Positions 18,599 to 28,200 are shown, counted from the stretch's first letter. The stretch is DNA of 64,000 bases from Fusobacterium sp. JB019 (GCA_030673965.1 JAUTCN010000019.1:40025-104024), one strand, 5' to 3'. A program made the numbers and translations. Notes: generated by a model not told the origin, from the sequence alone.

Positions 18599-18627
18599 TT
18601 GTAATTTATTTGTATAAATTGTATAAT
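18599..18627 (+). promoter_or_regulatory. promoter of cvfB
   Basis: TTGTAA (18599-18604) and TATAAT (18622-18627) are 17 bases apart, about 50 bases before the cvfB start. Confidence 0.65.
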
Positions 18628-18679
18628 ACATTACTAGACAATAAAAAATTTAATAATTAATTATATAAGGAGTCATTTT

Positions 18680-19531
18680 ATGATAAAAATGGGCAAAAGA
18701 CAAAAATTAAAAGTAAATAACTATACCCCTATTGGGTTATATTTAGATGCAGAAACAGGAGATGAAAAAGATAATATTCTTCTTCCTAAAAATGAATTTG
18801 AATTATTAGAAGATAAACCTAATATTGGAGACGAATTAGATGTCTTTATTTACAGAGATTCTGAAGATAGAATTATTGCTACTCTAAGGACAACTTACGC
18901 TACTGCAGGTACTATAAAAAAATTAGAAGTAACTGATATTAATCCTAAAATTGGAGCTTTCCTTGATTGGGGATTAAAAAAAGATTTACTATTACCTAGA
19001 GGTCAAGAAGTTTGTAAATTAACAATAGGAGAAAAATATTTAGTTGGTATTTATGAAGATAAAAAAGGTAGAGTTTCTGCTACTATGAAAATTTATAGCT
19101 TCCTTCTACCATGCAAAGATTATATAAAAAATGATATTGTTAAGGGAACTGTTTACAGTATTGATGAAAATATTGGTGTTTTTGTTGCTGTAGATAATAG
19201 ATATTTCGGATTAATGCCTAACAATGAATTTTTTAAAACTTATAAAATAGGTGATGAAATAACAGCACGTGTTATAAGAGTTAGAGAAGATGGAAAATTA
19301 GATCTTTCTCCTAGATTACTTGCATACCAGCAAATGGATAAAGATGAAGAATTACTTTTAGAAAAAATGAATCTATTAAAAGATGCTTTTTATTTTAACG
19401 ATAAATCTTCACCTGAAGAAATTTATGACTATTTTGGAATAAGTAAAAAAGCTTTTAAAAGAGCTATTGGTGGTTTATTAAAAAAACATGTAATCACAAA
19501 AACCTCTACAGGGTTTAAAGTAGTTAAATAA
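18680..19531 (+). CDS. cvfB: CvfB-family S1-like RNA-binding protein
   Basis: The 283-residue protein has the CvfB/YitL layout: tandem S1-like beta-barrel domains over roughly residues 1-215 and a C-terminal winged-helix domain (SPEEIYDYFGISKKAFKRAIGGLLKKH). The phrases VTDINPKIGAFLDWGLKKDLLLP and IDENIGVFVAVDN are the typical S1 strands. In staphylococci the family affects virulence gene expression through RNA binding. It starts after an aaggag site and ends before an intrinsic terminator, so it is monocistronic. Its target RNAs here are unknown. Confidence 0.85.
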   Translation: MIKMGKRQKLKVNNYTPIGLYLDAETGDEKDNILLPKNEFELLEDKPNIGDELDVFIYRDSEDRIIATLRTTYATAGTIKKLEVTDINPKIGAFLDWGLKKDLLLPRGQEVCKLTIGEKYLVGIYEDKKGRVSATMKIYSFLLPCKDYIKNDIVKGTVYSIDENIGVFVAVDNRYFGLMPNNEFFKTYKIGDEITARVIRVREDGKLDLSPRLLAYQQMDKDEELLLEKMNLLKDAFYFNDKSSPEEIYDYFGISKKAFKRAIGGLLKKHVITKTSTGFKVVK

Positions 19532-19548
19532 TTAAATAAAACTAATCT

Positions 19549-19582
19549 AAAAGGAGAAAGTTAAAAAACTTTCTCCTTTTTT
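19549..19582 (+). terminator. intrinsic terminator after cvfB
   Basis: AAAAGGAGAAAGTT and AACTTTCTCCTTTT form a 14-bp stem with an AAAA loop, followed by more T residues. Confidence 0.88.
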
Positions 19583-19730
19583 GTGTTTTTTGGACTTTTT
19601 TTGTGCTTTAAACAGGTTATTAATTGATCTTTTTTAAACTGCACCAATTTTTTTGTTTTCTTTTCATTTTTTTTGCTTTAAAGTTTTTAATGAAAAAAAG
19701 ACTTTTGAACTATTTTTTATCAAAAAACAA

Positions 19731-19771
19731 TTGACGACGTTTTTATTTTTTGTTATACTGGGTATGGGTAG
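19731..19771 (+). promoter_or_regulatory. promoter with overlapping G-tract element, possible CsoR/CstR-type operator
   Basis: TTGACG (19731-19736) and TATACT (19754-19759) are 17 bases apart with an extended -10 TGT. Immediately after, GGGTATGGGTA (19760-19770) covers the transcription start region. G-tracts joined to TAT/TA are typical of operators of the CsoR family, and such runs are rare in the AT-rich non-coding DNA here. A CsoR-family regulator is encoded 4.5 kb downstream. The promoter is clear; the operator role is inferred. The rest of 19583-19798 is AT-rich with no gene that I can see. Confidence 0.6.
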
Positions 19772-19798
19772 AATAAAAATAAAAATAGGAGGAAAATT

Positions 19799-21496
19799 AT
19801 GAAAAAAATTCTTATTGTTGGGGGAGTTGCAGGTGGAGCTTCTGCTGCTGCTAGACTTAGAAGACATAGTGAAGAAGATCAAATAATAATGTTTGAAAAA
19901 GGACCTCACGTTTCTTTCTCAAACTGTTGCTTGCCATACCACTTAGGAGGAGTTGTTCAAGAAGCTGAAGATTTAGTTCTTATGTGTCCTGAAAAGTTCA
20001 TGAAACAATACAAGATAGAAGCAAGAGTAAATAATGAAGTCATTTCTATAAATAGGAATGAGAAAAAAATTATAGTTAAAAATAATGCTACAGGAAGAGA
20101 ATATGAGGAAAGCTATGATAAACTTATCCTTTCTCCTGGAGCCAAACCAATTATTCCTAATATTCCTGGAATTGAAAAAATGAACTATTTTTCAATAAGA
20201 AATGTTGTTGATATAGATAGATTAAATAAATTTATTAAATCTTCTAATTCTAAAAATATTTCTGTTATTGGTGGAGGTTTTATCGGAATTGAAACTTGTG
20301 AAAATTTAAAAGAAGCTGGGTATAATGTAACTCTTATAGAGGCTGCTAAACAAGTTATGAAACCTTTTGATTATGATATGGTCCAAATACTTCATAAAGA
20401 ATTACTAGACAAAGGAATTAATCTTATTGTAGATGATAAAGTTTGCTCTTTTAATGAAAAAAATGTAATATTAGAATCAGGAAAAGAAGTTCTAGCTGAT
20501 ACAGTTGTAATGGCTATTGGAGTTGTCCCTGAAACTGATCTAGCTAAAAATGCTGGAATAGAATTAGGTTCTTTAGGAGGAATAAAAACGAACCAAAATT
20601 ATTTAACTAACGATAAAGATATTTATGCTGTTGGAGATGCTATTGAAGTTTATGGTACTTTATTTAATGACTTCTTTAAACTTCCACTTGCTGGTCCAGC
20701 TCAAAAACAAGCTAGAGGAGTTGCAGATCATATTAATGGAATGAGAATCAATAATAGAGGTTTCATCGGTTCTTCTGTTATTAAAGTTTTTGATTATAAT
20801 GGTGCTTCAACTGGTCTTACTGAAGAATTTATAAAAGCAAGAAAAATGAATATTAATTATGATATTGTTTGGGCTATCCCTGGAGATGGTGTTGGATTAA
20901 TGCCTAGCTCTAATCCTTTACACTTCAAACTTATTTATGAAATCCCTTCTGGAAGAATCTTAGGAGCTCAAGCTATAGGTAAAGGTAATGTAGATAAAAG
21001 AATTGATGTTATTGCTACAGGAATAAAATTAAATGCAACTATTGATGATTTAAAAGATTTAGAATTATGTTATGCCCCACCTTTTGGAACTGCAAAAGAT
21101 GTTGTTAATTTTGGTGGATATATTGCAACTAATCTTCTTAATAGTGACTATAAGCAAATTAGCTTTTCAAAAGTTAGAGACCTTGTAAAAGAAGAAGCTT
21201 ATATTATAGATGTTAGAGAAAAAGATGAATTTGAATTAAGCCATATCATTAATGCTAAAAATATTCCTTTAAGTGAATTTAGAGAAAGAATTAATGAAAT
21301 ACCTAAAGATATACCAGTTTATTTACACTGTAGAAGTGGTCAAAGAAGCTATAATGCTGCTTTAATTTTAGAAAATTTAGGTTTCCATAATTCTTATTCA
21401 ATTGCAGGTGGATTTATGGGTGTATCTTTCTACGAATACTTCAATGATGTTACTTTAAATAGAAAACCAATAGTTACTAATTATAACTTTGATTAA
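19799..21496 (+). CDS. CoA-disulfide reductase-like flavoprotein with C-terminal rhodanese domain
   Basis: This 565-residue protein has an N-terminal FAD motif (VGGVAGGASAAARLRR) and the single redox cysteine region SFSNCCLPYHLGG near residues 40-50. A second nucleotide-binding fold (VIGGGFIGIETCENL), an FAD C-terminal motif (YAVGDAIE) and, from about residue 460, a rhodanese domain with active loop HCRSGQRS follow. This is the CoADR-RHD architecture. Such enzymes reduce CoA disulfide or CoA/thiol persulfides and polysulfide with NAD(P)H, and the rhodanese relays sulfane sulfur. It is followed after 21 bases by a YeeE/YedE-type transporter, consistent with a sulfur-import and persulfide-reduction unit. 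Confidence 0.9.
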   Translation: MKKILIVGGVAGGASAAARLRRHSEEDQIIMFEKGPHVSFSNCCLPYHLGGVVQEAEDLVLMCPEKFMKQYKIEARVNNEVISINRNEKKIIVKNNATGREYEESYDKLILSPGAKPIIPNIPGIEKMNYFSIRNVVDIDRLNKFIKSSNSKNISVIGGGFIGIETCENLKEAGYNVTLIEAAKQVMKPFDYDMVQILHKELLDKGINLIVDDKVCSFNEKNVILESGKEVLADTVVMAIGVVPETDLAKNAGIELGSLGGIKTNQNYLTNDKDIYAVGDAIEVYGTLFNDFFKLPLAGPAQKQARGVADHINGMRINNRGFIGSSVIKVFDYNGASTGLTEEFIKARKMNINYDIVWAIPGDGVGLMPSSNPLHFKLIYEIPSGRILGAQAIGKGNVDKRIDVIATGIKLNATIDDLKDLELCYAPPFGTAKDVVNFGGYIATNLLNSDYKQISFSKVRDLVKEEAYIIDVREKDEFELSHIINAKNIPLSEFRERINEIPKDIPVYLHCRSGQRSYNAALILENLGFHNSYSIAGGFMGVSFYEYFNDVTLNRKPIVTNYNFD

Positions 21497-21517
21497 TAAA
21501 TTTAAGGAGGAAACTAA

Positions 21518-22777
21518 ATGAAAAAAAAGGAAAATATATTAGGAATTTTATTGCTTGGAATACTTATCTTCTTTGGGCATAAATTCCTTAATTCTGGAAT
21601 GTTATTTTTCAGATTATTAATGGGAGCAACTCTAGGATATGCTCTTACTAGATCATTTATGGGATTTGCTGGAAGTGTTAATAGAGCTTACAATGGAGGT
21701 TCTACTAAATTAATGAGAGTTTTAGCAGGAATGTTTACTCTAACTGCATTAATTTCAGTCGCTTTCTTATATAATGTTGATGCTTCAACTTATGACTTAT
21801 GGGTTAATCCTATAAATACTGGATTAATTCTTGGGGGTCTTCTATTTGGATTCGGAATGACTTTCTCTGTTTGTTGCGCTTCTGGAGTTTTAACTGATTT
21901 AGTTACTGGACTTCCTAGAGCTATTATAACTTTGCTTTTCTTTGGAATGGGAGTATTCTTAGGATTTCCTATTCAATCAAAAGCATCTTGGGTTACTGAT
22001 TCTTGGTTCACTACTGAAGTAGGATCGAAACTTTATGGTGGTGTCTATTTACCTGATTTATTTAAAGGTGACGGCTTAAACGGTTATATTGGAGCTAGTT
22101 TAATAACTATTCTTTTGGCTGGAATCACTGTTTGGATTTCTTATAAATATGAAGATAGCAGAAAATTAAAGAATAATTTTTCAGGTGTAGAATCTGAAAC
22201 TATTCAATATTCTAAAAATGAAGAAAAATACGAACCTTTCAAATTAATAAGCGAAAGAACATATAATACTCTTTTCGTTAAACCTTGGACAATGGAAACA
22301 GGAGCAGTTGTTATAACTGGAGTTTTCACTTTACTTATGGGAATAACTAAAGCAGGTTGGGGAGCTTCAACTCCTTATGGTTTCTGGTTTGGTAAATTAC
22401 TTTTTAAATTAGGTATCCCTTTAGAAACTATAACTAGTTTTTCTACAAAGCCAGCTAAAGTTTTCACAATGCCTTTCTTTGATCACCCTATAAATGTTCA
22501 AAATTTTGGTATTGTATTAGGAACTATTATTTGTCTTTTACTTGCTGGAACTTTTACTAAAACTTTCACATCTGAACTAAAAATTTCTGCAAAAGATGTC
22601 TTCTTATTTGCATTAGGTGGAATTTGTATGGGTATTGGAACTAGATTATCAAACGGATGTAACGTTGGAGCCTTATATACTCCTATCGCTAACTTCTCTT
22701 TATCTGGATGGATATTCTTTATATTCTTAGTTCTAGGAGGAATCGTAGGAAATAAAGTAGCTAAAGTTATAAAATAA
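21518..22777 (+). CDS. YeeE/YedE-type sulfur-compound transporter
   Basis: A 419-residue polytopic membrane protein with two related halves. It carries the family's conserved cysteine loops SVCCASGVLTDLVTG in the first half and RLSNGCNVGALYTPI in the second. In TsuA of this family, conserved cysteines pass thiosulfate through the membrane. Other members are linked to selenium metabolism, so the substrate could be thiosulfate or another sulfane sulfur or selenium compound. It shares a transcript with the CoADR-rhodanese gene and is followed by a hairpin. Confidence 0.83.
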   Translation: MKKKENILGILLLGILIFFGHKFLNSGMLFFRLLMGATLGYALTRSFMGFAGSVNRAYNGGSTKLMRVLAGMFTLTALISVAFLYNVDASTYDLWVNPINTGLILGGLLFGFGMTFSVCCASGVLTDLVTGLPRAIITLLFFGMGVFLGFPIQSKASWVTDSWFTTEVGSKLYGGVYLPDLFKGDGLNGYIGASLITILLAGITVWISYKYEDSRKLKNNFSGVESETIQYSKNEEKYEPFKLISERTYNTLFVKPWTMETGAVVITGVFTLLMGITKAGWGASTPYGFWFGKLLFKLGIPLETITSFSTKPAKVFTMPFFDHPINVQNFGIVLGTIICLLLAGTFTKTFTSELKISAKDVFLFALGGICMGIGTRLSNGCNVGALYTPIANFSLSGWIFFIFLVLGGIVGNKVAKVIK

Positions 22778-22800
22778 TTTTTTACACAATAACACATACC

Positions 22801-22827
22801 AGCAAGGGGCTAACATAGCCCCTTGCT
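22801..22827 (+). terminator. terminator-like hairpin after the YeeE gene
   Basis: AGCAAGGGGCTA and TAGCCCCTTGCT form a strong 12-bp stem with a three-base loop. The following sequence, ATTTAAA, has only a short T run, so termination may be partial or the hairpin may protect the mRNA 3' end. Confidence 0.6.
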
Positions 22828-22847
22828 ATTTAAATAAAGGAGTTTTT

Positions 22848-24179
22848 ATGAAACCTAAAAAAATAGGAAAATTAGATGTTATTTCCATTGCTCTTGGCTC
22901 TATTATTGGAACAGGCGCTTTCTTACTTCCTGGGGATTTTTTCTTAAAAAAAATTGGACTTTTAAATACAATAGCAGGAATTTTAATAGGAACTTTACTT
23001 ATATTTATAATTGAAAACAACTATAATTTTTTAATCAAAAAATTTCCAAAATCTGGAGGGGAATATATTTTTGTTAAAAATGCTCTTGGTAAAAATCATG
23101 CTTTTATATGTGGATGGTTATTAACTCTTTCTTATTTCACAATAATTCCTTTAAATGCTACAGCTGTGCCTGTTGTTATAAATAGTATTTTCCCAAATAT
23201 TTTAAAATTTAATTTACTTTATAATATACATGGAAATATTTATTTAGGTGAAATCTTAGCATCTTTTATTTTTCTTTTTCTATTTGCATATCTAAATATA
23301 AAAGGAATTCATTTTGCAGCTATTATTCAAAAAATTATGGTATTCTTTCTTGTAGGAATAATATTATTTTTTTCAGCTGCTGTTATCTATATAAATAGTG
23401 TTTCAAGTCCTATACTAATAGAAAATTTAGCTGCCCCTTTTTCTCTTAACAATATTTTAAAGATTGTATCTATTACTCCTTTTTTATTTATTGGATTTGA
23501 TTGTATTCCACAAATTATGGAAGAATTAGATTTTCATCCTAAAAAAGTATCTCTATTAGCTATATGTTCTGTACTTATTGGAGGATTACTTTATATCATT
23601 CTAACTATAATAACCGCTTATGGAGTATCTATCAAGACTTTAAATATAGAAAATATAAACTGGGCTACAGGTTATACAATAAGTTTATTTTTTGGAAAAA
23701 CTGGATTAATAATTTTAGGACTAGCCTTTTTAATTGCAATAATCGCAGGAATAAATGGATTTTATATGTCTAGCAGTAGACTTTTATTAGCTATGGCAGA
23801 AGATAAGGAACTACCTATTATCTTTGCATCAAAGAAAAATAATCAACCTAAAAATGCTTTGATCATACTATGTGCTTTCAGTTGTATCATTACTCTTTTT
23901 GGAAGAAATACTGTATTATGGGCTCTCGATGTTTCTTCTGTTGGAGCTTCATTAGCATATTTTTATACTTCAATTTCTGCCTTAATATTAAAAAAGAATA
24001 AAGAGAATCTTCTCTTTCCTATTCTCGGTTCTTTAATAGGACTTTTAGCTTTAAGTTTATTGACTATACCTTATTTCTCAACCTCTTTAAACTATGCTTC
24101 CTATTTAACTCTTTTCATTTGGATATTTTTAGGTTTTCTTCTAAAGCACCTAAAATTCAAAGGATTTGCATATTTATAG
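22848..24179 (+). CDS. APC-family amino acid permease
   Basis: The 443-residue protein is an amino acid/polyamine/organocation permease. It has the N-terminal SIALGSIIGTGAFLLPG helix break, the FPKSGGEYIFVKNALGK loop and about twelve membrane helices. The first helix GSIIGTG motif binds the carboxyl group of the amino acid in known members. The start follows aaggag. It sits between the YeeE gene and the rhodanese-CsoR gene, so cystine or another sulfur amino acid is a possible substrate, but that rests only on position. Its codon use is more AT-rich than the neighbouring CoADR gene. Confidence 0.85.
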   Translation: MKPKKIGKLDVISIALGSIIGTGAFLLPGDFFLKKIGLLNTIAGILIGTLLIFIIENNYNFLIKKFPKSGGEYIFVKNALGKNHAFICGWLLTLSYFTIIPLNATAVPVVINSIFPNILKFNLLYNIHGNIYLGEILASFIFLFLFAYLNIKGIHFAAIIQKIMVFFLVGIILFFSAAVIYINSVSSPILIENLAAPFSLNNILKIVSITPFLFIGFDCIPQIMEELDFHPKKVSLLAICSVLIGGLLYIILTIITAYGVSIKTLNIENINWATGYTISLFFGKTGLIILGLAFLIAIIAGINGFYMSSSRLLLAMAEDKELPIIFASKKNNQPKNALIILCAFSCIITLFGRNTVLWALDVSSVGASLAYFYTSISALILKKNKENLLFPILGSLIGLLALSLLTIPYFSTSLNYASYLTLFIWIFLGFLLKHLKFKGFAYL

Positions 24180-24224
24180 ATTTTATTATATAATTTGTTA
24201 GTATATAAATTTAAAGTGGGGTAT
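24166..24224 (+). promoter_or_regulatory. promoter and G-tract element ahead of the rhodanese-CsoR gene
   Basis: TTGCAT (24166-24171) and TATAAT (24189-24194) are 17 bases apart, overlapping the end of the permease gene. TGGGGTAT (24217-24224) lies just before the ATG at 24227. It shares GGGTAT with the element at 19760 and takes the place of a normal ribosome-binding site. Autoregulation is a possibility, not shown. Confidence 0.45.
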
Positions 24225-24226
24225 TT

Positions 24227-24832
24227 ATGAATAAACAAAACTATTTTATTAAATTGTCTCCTCAGAAGACAAAAAATCTTATAGACACAACTAAAGATTT
24301 AATAATTATTGATGCTAGAACAGAACTAGAACATCTTTATGAGGGAAAATTAGAAAATTCTTTATTGATCGATTTTCTTAAACCTAGACTTTTCAAAAAG
24401 AAAATCTTGACTTTAGATAAAAGTAAACCTTATTTAATTTATTGTGCTGTAGGTAGAGTTAGTGAGCCTGCTGCTGAACTTATGATTCAATTAGGATTCA
24501 AACATATTTATGAACTAGAAGGTGGACTAAAAAATTGGCAAAAAAATCAAGACCTTGTAACCACTGTTTCTAAACTTGATGATAAAGAAATTATTGAATC
24601 TAGAAAAAAAATAATAACACGTCTTAATAAAATAGAAGGGCAAGTTAAAGGAATGAAAAAAATGTTACTTGAAGGAGAATATTGTGGAGATATTTTAAAT
24701 CAATCTCTAGCAGTTAAAGCTGCACTAGCAGGAGCTAATCAAGAAATCATGGAAATGTTTTTTAATACTTGCATTAACTCTATTGAACAAAAAGAGGATT
24801 TTTTCAAATATTTAAAAAAGTTAACAAAATAA
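24227..24832 (+). CDS. rhodanese-CsoR/CstR fusion, candidate persulfide-sensing regulator
   Basis: The 201-residue protein has two parts. Residues 1 to about 115 are a rhodanese domain with ARTELEHLYEGKLENS and the active-site loop YCAVGRVS. Residues from about 122 are a complete CsoR/FrmR-family (DUF156) domain: ITRLNKIEGQVKGMKKML, GEYCGDIL and FNTCINSI. The two cysteines sit where CstR forms its di- or tri-sulfide link on sensing persulfides. CstR normally represses separate rhodanese genes, whereas here sensor and sulfurtransferase are one chain. Its job is probably to control the sulfur genes just upstream. Confidence 0.85.
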   Translation: MNKQNYFIKLSPQKTKNLIDTTKDLIIIDARTELEHLYEGKLENSLLIDFLKPRLFKKKILTLDKSKPYLIYCAVGRVSEPAAELMIQLGFKHIYELEGGLKNWQKNQDLVTTVSKLDDKEIIESRKKIITRLNKIEGQVKGMKKMLLEGEYCGDILNQSLAVKAALAGANQEIMEMFFNTCINSIEQKEDFFKYLKKLTK

Positions 24833-24840
24833 TAAAAAAT

Positions 24841-24870
24841 AAAAGCCTAGATAAATAAATCTAGGCTTTT
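24841..24870. terminator. bidirectional terminator
   Basis: AAAAGCCTAGAT and ATCTAGGCTTTT form a 12-bp stem with a six-base loop between the convergent rhodanese-CsoR and permease genes. Confidence 0.87.
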
Positions 24871-24874
24871 ATTA

Positions 24875-26440
24875 CTATACATAATCAAAATTATCTTGTT
24901 TATATAAAAATGATCCTTTACTTGCAAAATGTAAAATATATAATAAGACCGCTGAAATAACATATGCTTTAAAAAATTCTGAATTTGGATAAAATCCTAA
25001 TGCTGCACTATGAACAAATCCAAAGATTGATAATATGGCTGCAAAAAGCATCGTTATCGAAGCTTTATTTAAATCTCTATCTATTATACAAGCTGTCATA
25101 GTCCCAACAATAATTCCTATTATTATTGCTCCTGCCTTTACCTCAGGTATCCCATGCCACATAACACCTGAATCAATAAGCATCTGAGATATTTCAGGAT
25201 TATATCCATTTACTCCTGAAGCTGTCACTTCTGTCCAAATATTAGAAACCCCCATAGCTCCTGAAACTTGAGTAAATAGGAAATCTGCAACTGGAGGAAT
25301 CATTGCAACTACAACTGCTGCAAATTGTTTTCTTTTACAAACTCTAAAAGCTTGAGCTACCATTATAACAGCACACCACAAATAAGTTATTCCACAAATT
25401 GCAGGAGGAACCATTTCACTCAAAAACGTAAATAATCCAAATATTCCTGAACAAGCTAAAATTATTCCTGAAACAGCTGAATATCCTATCCCTGCATCTG
25501 CTTTTTTTAGACCTGCATGACCCAACCACACTGTATTAGGAACAACCCCACCAAATATTGCTGAAATCATCGTACAAATTCCATCTGCAAATTGAGCCTC
25601 TCTTACACTATAATTATCACCAGCAGCATTTGCAGCTTCTACATTATCCATTGTTTCTACAAAATTATAAATTTCTATAGGAATAATAATTGTTAAATAT
25701 GGAGCTACCACTGCAAAACCATTTATAAGATTTTGAACTGTATTTATTGGATTTGGAAAATAAAAACCTATTCCTGTAAAATCTATTTTTGTTCTTCCTA
25801 AACAATAGGCATAAACTATACCACCTAACACCGCTACTACTAATGGAGGAATTCTTTTAGGAAATAAATACCCCCCAAACAATCCTATCATAGCTATAAT
25901 AAATATTGGTAAACCTATTATTGGATCACTAAAAATATCAAACAGACCTTGAGTAGCCATCCAGATAAAACCTATTCCTGCAACTGTTCCTAATAAAGCT
26001 GCACGAGGAATATGTTTTTTCATCCAAGGACCTATAAATCCTCCACAAAATTCAACTCCTCCACCTATAAAACATGCTGCAACTGCTGCTGACCAAGTAA
26101 GCTGTGGATCTTTCAAACTATAATTAAGCGGCATTATTACACCATATAATATAACAAACATTGCTGGAGTAGATACTCCTGAAGGAAGAGCTGTAACATC
26201 ATTTCTCCCTTCTCTTTTTGCAAGTTTCATCGCCATATAAACATAGTATAAACAGCTTAAAGCTAAACCTATAGACATACCAGGTATTACTTTCCCATAA
26301 ACAATCTCATCAGGCCATTCTAAAACTCCTGAAAGTGTAGCTATAACAATTAAATAATTTATAACATTATTTGTAACTATATAAGTAAGACCACCTATAT
26401 CTCCTTTTTTAAAAAATGGAATATGTGAACTTGATTTCAT
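24875..26440 (-). CDS. NCS2/AzgA-like purine permease
   Basis: A 521-residue membrane protein of the nucleobase-cation symporter 2 superfamily, closest in plan to AzgA/COG2252. It has an N-terminal FFKKGDIGGLTYIVTNN, many Gly-rich helices, the LPSGVSTPAMFVILYGV loop and the FVETMDNVEAANAAGDNY motif carrying the substrate-binding acid. It is longer than UraA-type proteins. It is the last gene of an operon with two adenine deaminase homologues, so adenine or hypoxanthine uptake or hypoxanthine export is likely. The substrate is inferred from context. Confidence 0.8.
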   Translation of the reverse strand: MKSSSHIPFFKKGDIGGLTYIVTNNVINYLIVIATLSGVLEWPDEIVYGKVIPGMSIGLALSCLYYVYMAMKLAKREGRNDVTALPSGVSTPAMFVILYGVIMPLNYSLKDPQLTWSAAVAACFIGGGVEFCGGFIGPWMKKHIPRAALLGTVAGIGFIWMATQGLFDIFSDPIIGLPIFIIAMIGLFGGYLFPKRIPPLVVAVLGGIVYAYCLGRTKIDFTGIGFYFPNPINTVQNLINGFAVVAPYLTIIIPIEIYNFVETMDNVEAANAAGDNYSVREAQFADGICTMISAIFGGVVPNTVWLGHAGLKKADAGIGYSAVSGIILACSGIFGLFTFLSEMVPPAICGITYLWCAVIMVAQAFRVCKRKQFAAVVVAMIPPVADFLFTQVSGAMGVSNIWTEVTASGVNGYNPEISQMLIDSGVMWHGIPEVKAGAIIIGIIVGTMTACIIDRDLNKASITMLFAAILSIFGFVHSAALGFYPNSEFFKAYVISAVLLYILHFASKGSFLYKQDNFDYV

Positions 26441-26469
26441 TTATCTCTCCTTCTTTATTATGTAAAATA

Positions 26470-28200
26470 TTATGCTTCTAAATTTATAAATTTAAATTGA
26501 GTCACATCAAATAACCCTCTATCTGTAATTTTTATTTCTGGAATTACAGGTAAAGACATAAAGCATAAAGTCATAACTGGTTCTACATTATGATGTACCC
26601 CTAATTGTTCATAAGCCTTTTTATGAATAGATTTTAATTTTTTATCTACCCATTCACCACTTTTATCACTCATAATTCCAGCTATTGGCATAGGCATAGA
26701 CTCTATTACTTTTTTATCCTTAACAAGAATAATTCCTCCTTCTTGTTCTATCAATTTTTCAACTGCAAAACTCATATCTTCATCATTAACTCCAACAACT
26801 ATTAAATTATGTGAATCATGAGCTATAGATAAAGCTACCGCTCCTTCTTTTATTCCATAGCCTCTAAGTAAAGCTACGGCCATTTTTCCAGTATTGTTAT
26901 GCCTTTCTATAACAGCGACCTTAACTATATCTTTTTGTTCGCTATATTTAAAATTTCCTTTACTATCTAAATCAACTTCATCTATACTTTTTTTAGTTAC
27001 TACTCCTCCAGGTAAAATATCAATTAAATTAACTCTATTGGATTTTAAATTTAATTTTAATTTTTGTTCCGAAAAATTAGATACATGCATACTTCCTTTA
27101 ACCGAACTTATATCATATTTTTTTGTTTCAATAAGGTATTTTCCTTCCTGAGCAACTTCTTTTCCTTCAATCAAAACATTTTCAACTTTAAAACCTTTTA
27201 AATCTTTTAACAGAACTATATCTCCTCTTAACCCAGGAGCAATAGCTCCCCTATCTTTCAAGCCAAAACATTCTGCTGCATTTATTGTTGCCATTTGTAT
27301 TGCTGTTATTGAATCAATTCCTTCTTCTACACAAATTTTCAAATGATTATCTAAATGTCCTTTTTCTAGTATAGTTTTAGGTTGTCTATCATCTGAACAT
27401 AAAAGGCAACGTCTACTATTATTATAAGTTACTCCCTTAGCTAAATCTCTTAAATTGTGACATGCTGATCCTTCTCTCAAAAGAACGTATACTCCTCTTG
27501 AAATTCTATCATTCATTTCTTGAACAGTAGAACACTCATGATCATTACTAATCCCTACAGATACATAAGCATTCAAATCTTTATCATATATTCCAGGACA
27601 ATGTCCATCTATTATTTTATTTGCTTTTTTAGCTACCATTACTTTATCTAAATCATAATCATCACCATTTATTATTCCTGGAAAATTCATAAATTCTCCC
27701 AAACCTAAAACATTATTTCTTAAAATAGGTTCTTTTATTTTAGCAGCATCTACTATTGCTCCTGAATCTTCAAAAGGAGTAGCTGGAACACAAGAAGGAA
27801 TCATATATTTTATATCTAAAAGTGTGTTTTTAGAAGCTTCCATCATATAATCCAATCCTTTAATTCCGCAAACATTAACTATTTCATGAGGATCTGCTAT
27901 TATTGTTGTTCCTCCATGAGGTACTAATAATCTTCCTATTTCTTCTGGTGAAACATAAGCTGATTCAATATGTATATGGCTATCTATAAAACCTGGTGCT
28001 GCATACTTCCCCGCAGCATCTATCATTTTTTCTCCTTCATAACTTCCTATTCCTGCTATTAATCCCTCACATATTGCAATATCTCCTTCTATAATTTTAG
28101 AAGAGTAAACATCTACTACTTTACAATTCTTTATAACTAAATCTGCTTTCATTCTTCCTGAAGCTATTTCAATAAGTCTCTTTAAAACTTTTTTTTTCAT
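26470..28200 (-). CDS. ade: adenine deaminase, canonical copy
   Basis: Ade converts adenine to hypoxanthine and ammonia. This 576-residue amidohydrolase keeps all expected metal and catalytic residues: PGFIDSHIHIES (His75, His77), ADPHE (103-106), GLGEF (Glu169), DGHCPG (His200), NDHECS (His221) and SDDRQP (Asp270). The ATG at 28200 is chosen because ggagg sits five bases away; an in-frame ATG four codons earlier overlaps that site. It lies between a divergent paralogue and a purine permease. Confidence 0.92.
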   Translation of the reverse strand: MKKKVLKRLIEIASGRMKADLVIKNCKVVDVYSSKIIEGDIAICEGLIAGIGSYEGEKMIDAAGKYAAPGFIDSHIHIESAYVSPEEIGRLLVPHGGTTIIADPHEIVNVCGIKGLDYMMEASKNTLLDIKYMIPSCVPATPFEDSGAIVDAAKIKEPILRNNVLGLGEFMNFPGIINGDDYDLDKVMVAKKANKIIDGHCPGIYDKDLNAYVSVGISNDHECSTVQEMNDRISRGVYVLLREGSACHNLRDLAKGVTYNNSRRCLLCSDDRQPKTILEKGHLDNHLKICVEEGIDSITAIQMATINAAECFGLKDRGAIAPGLRGDIVLLKDLKGFKVENVLIEGKEVAQEGKYLIETKKYDISSVKGSMHVSNFSEQKLKLNLKSNRVNLIDILPGGVVTKKSIDEVDLDSKGNFKYSEQKDIVKVAVIERHNNTGKMAVALLRGYGIKEGAVALSIAHDSHNLIVVGVNDEDMSFAVEKLIEQEGGIILVKDKKVIESMPMPIAGIMSDKSGEWVDKKLKSIHKKAYEQLGVHHNVEPVMTLCFMSLPVIPEIKITDRGLFDVTQFKFINLEA

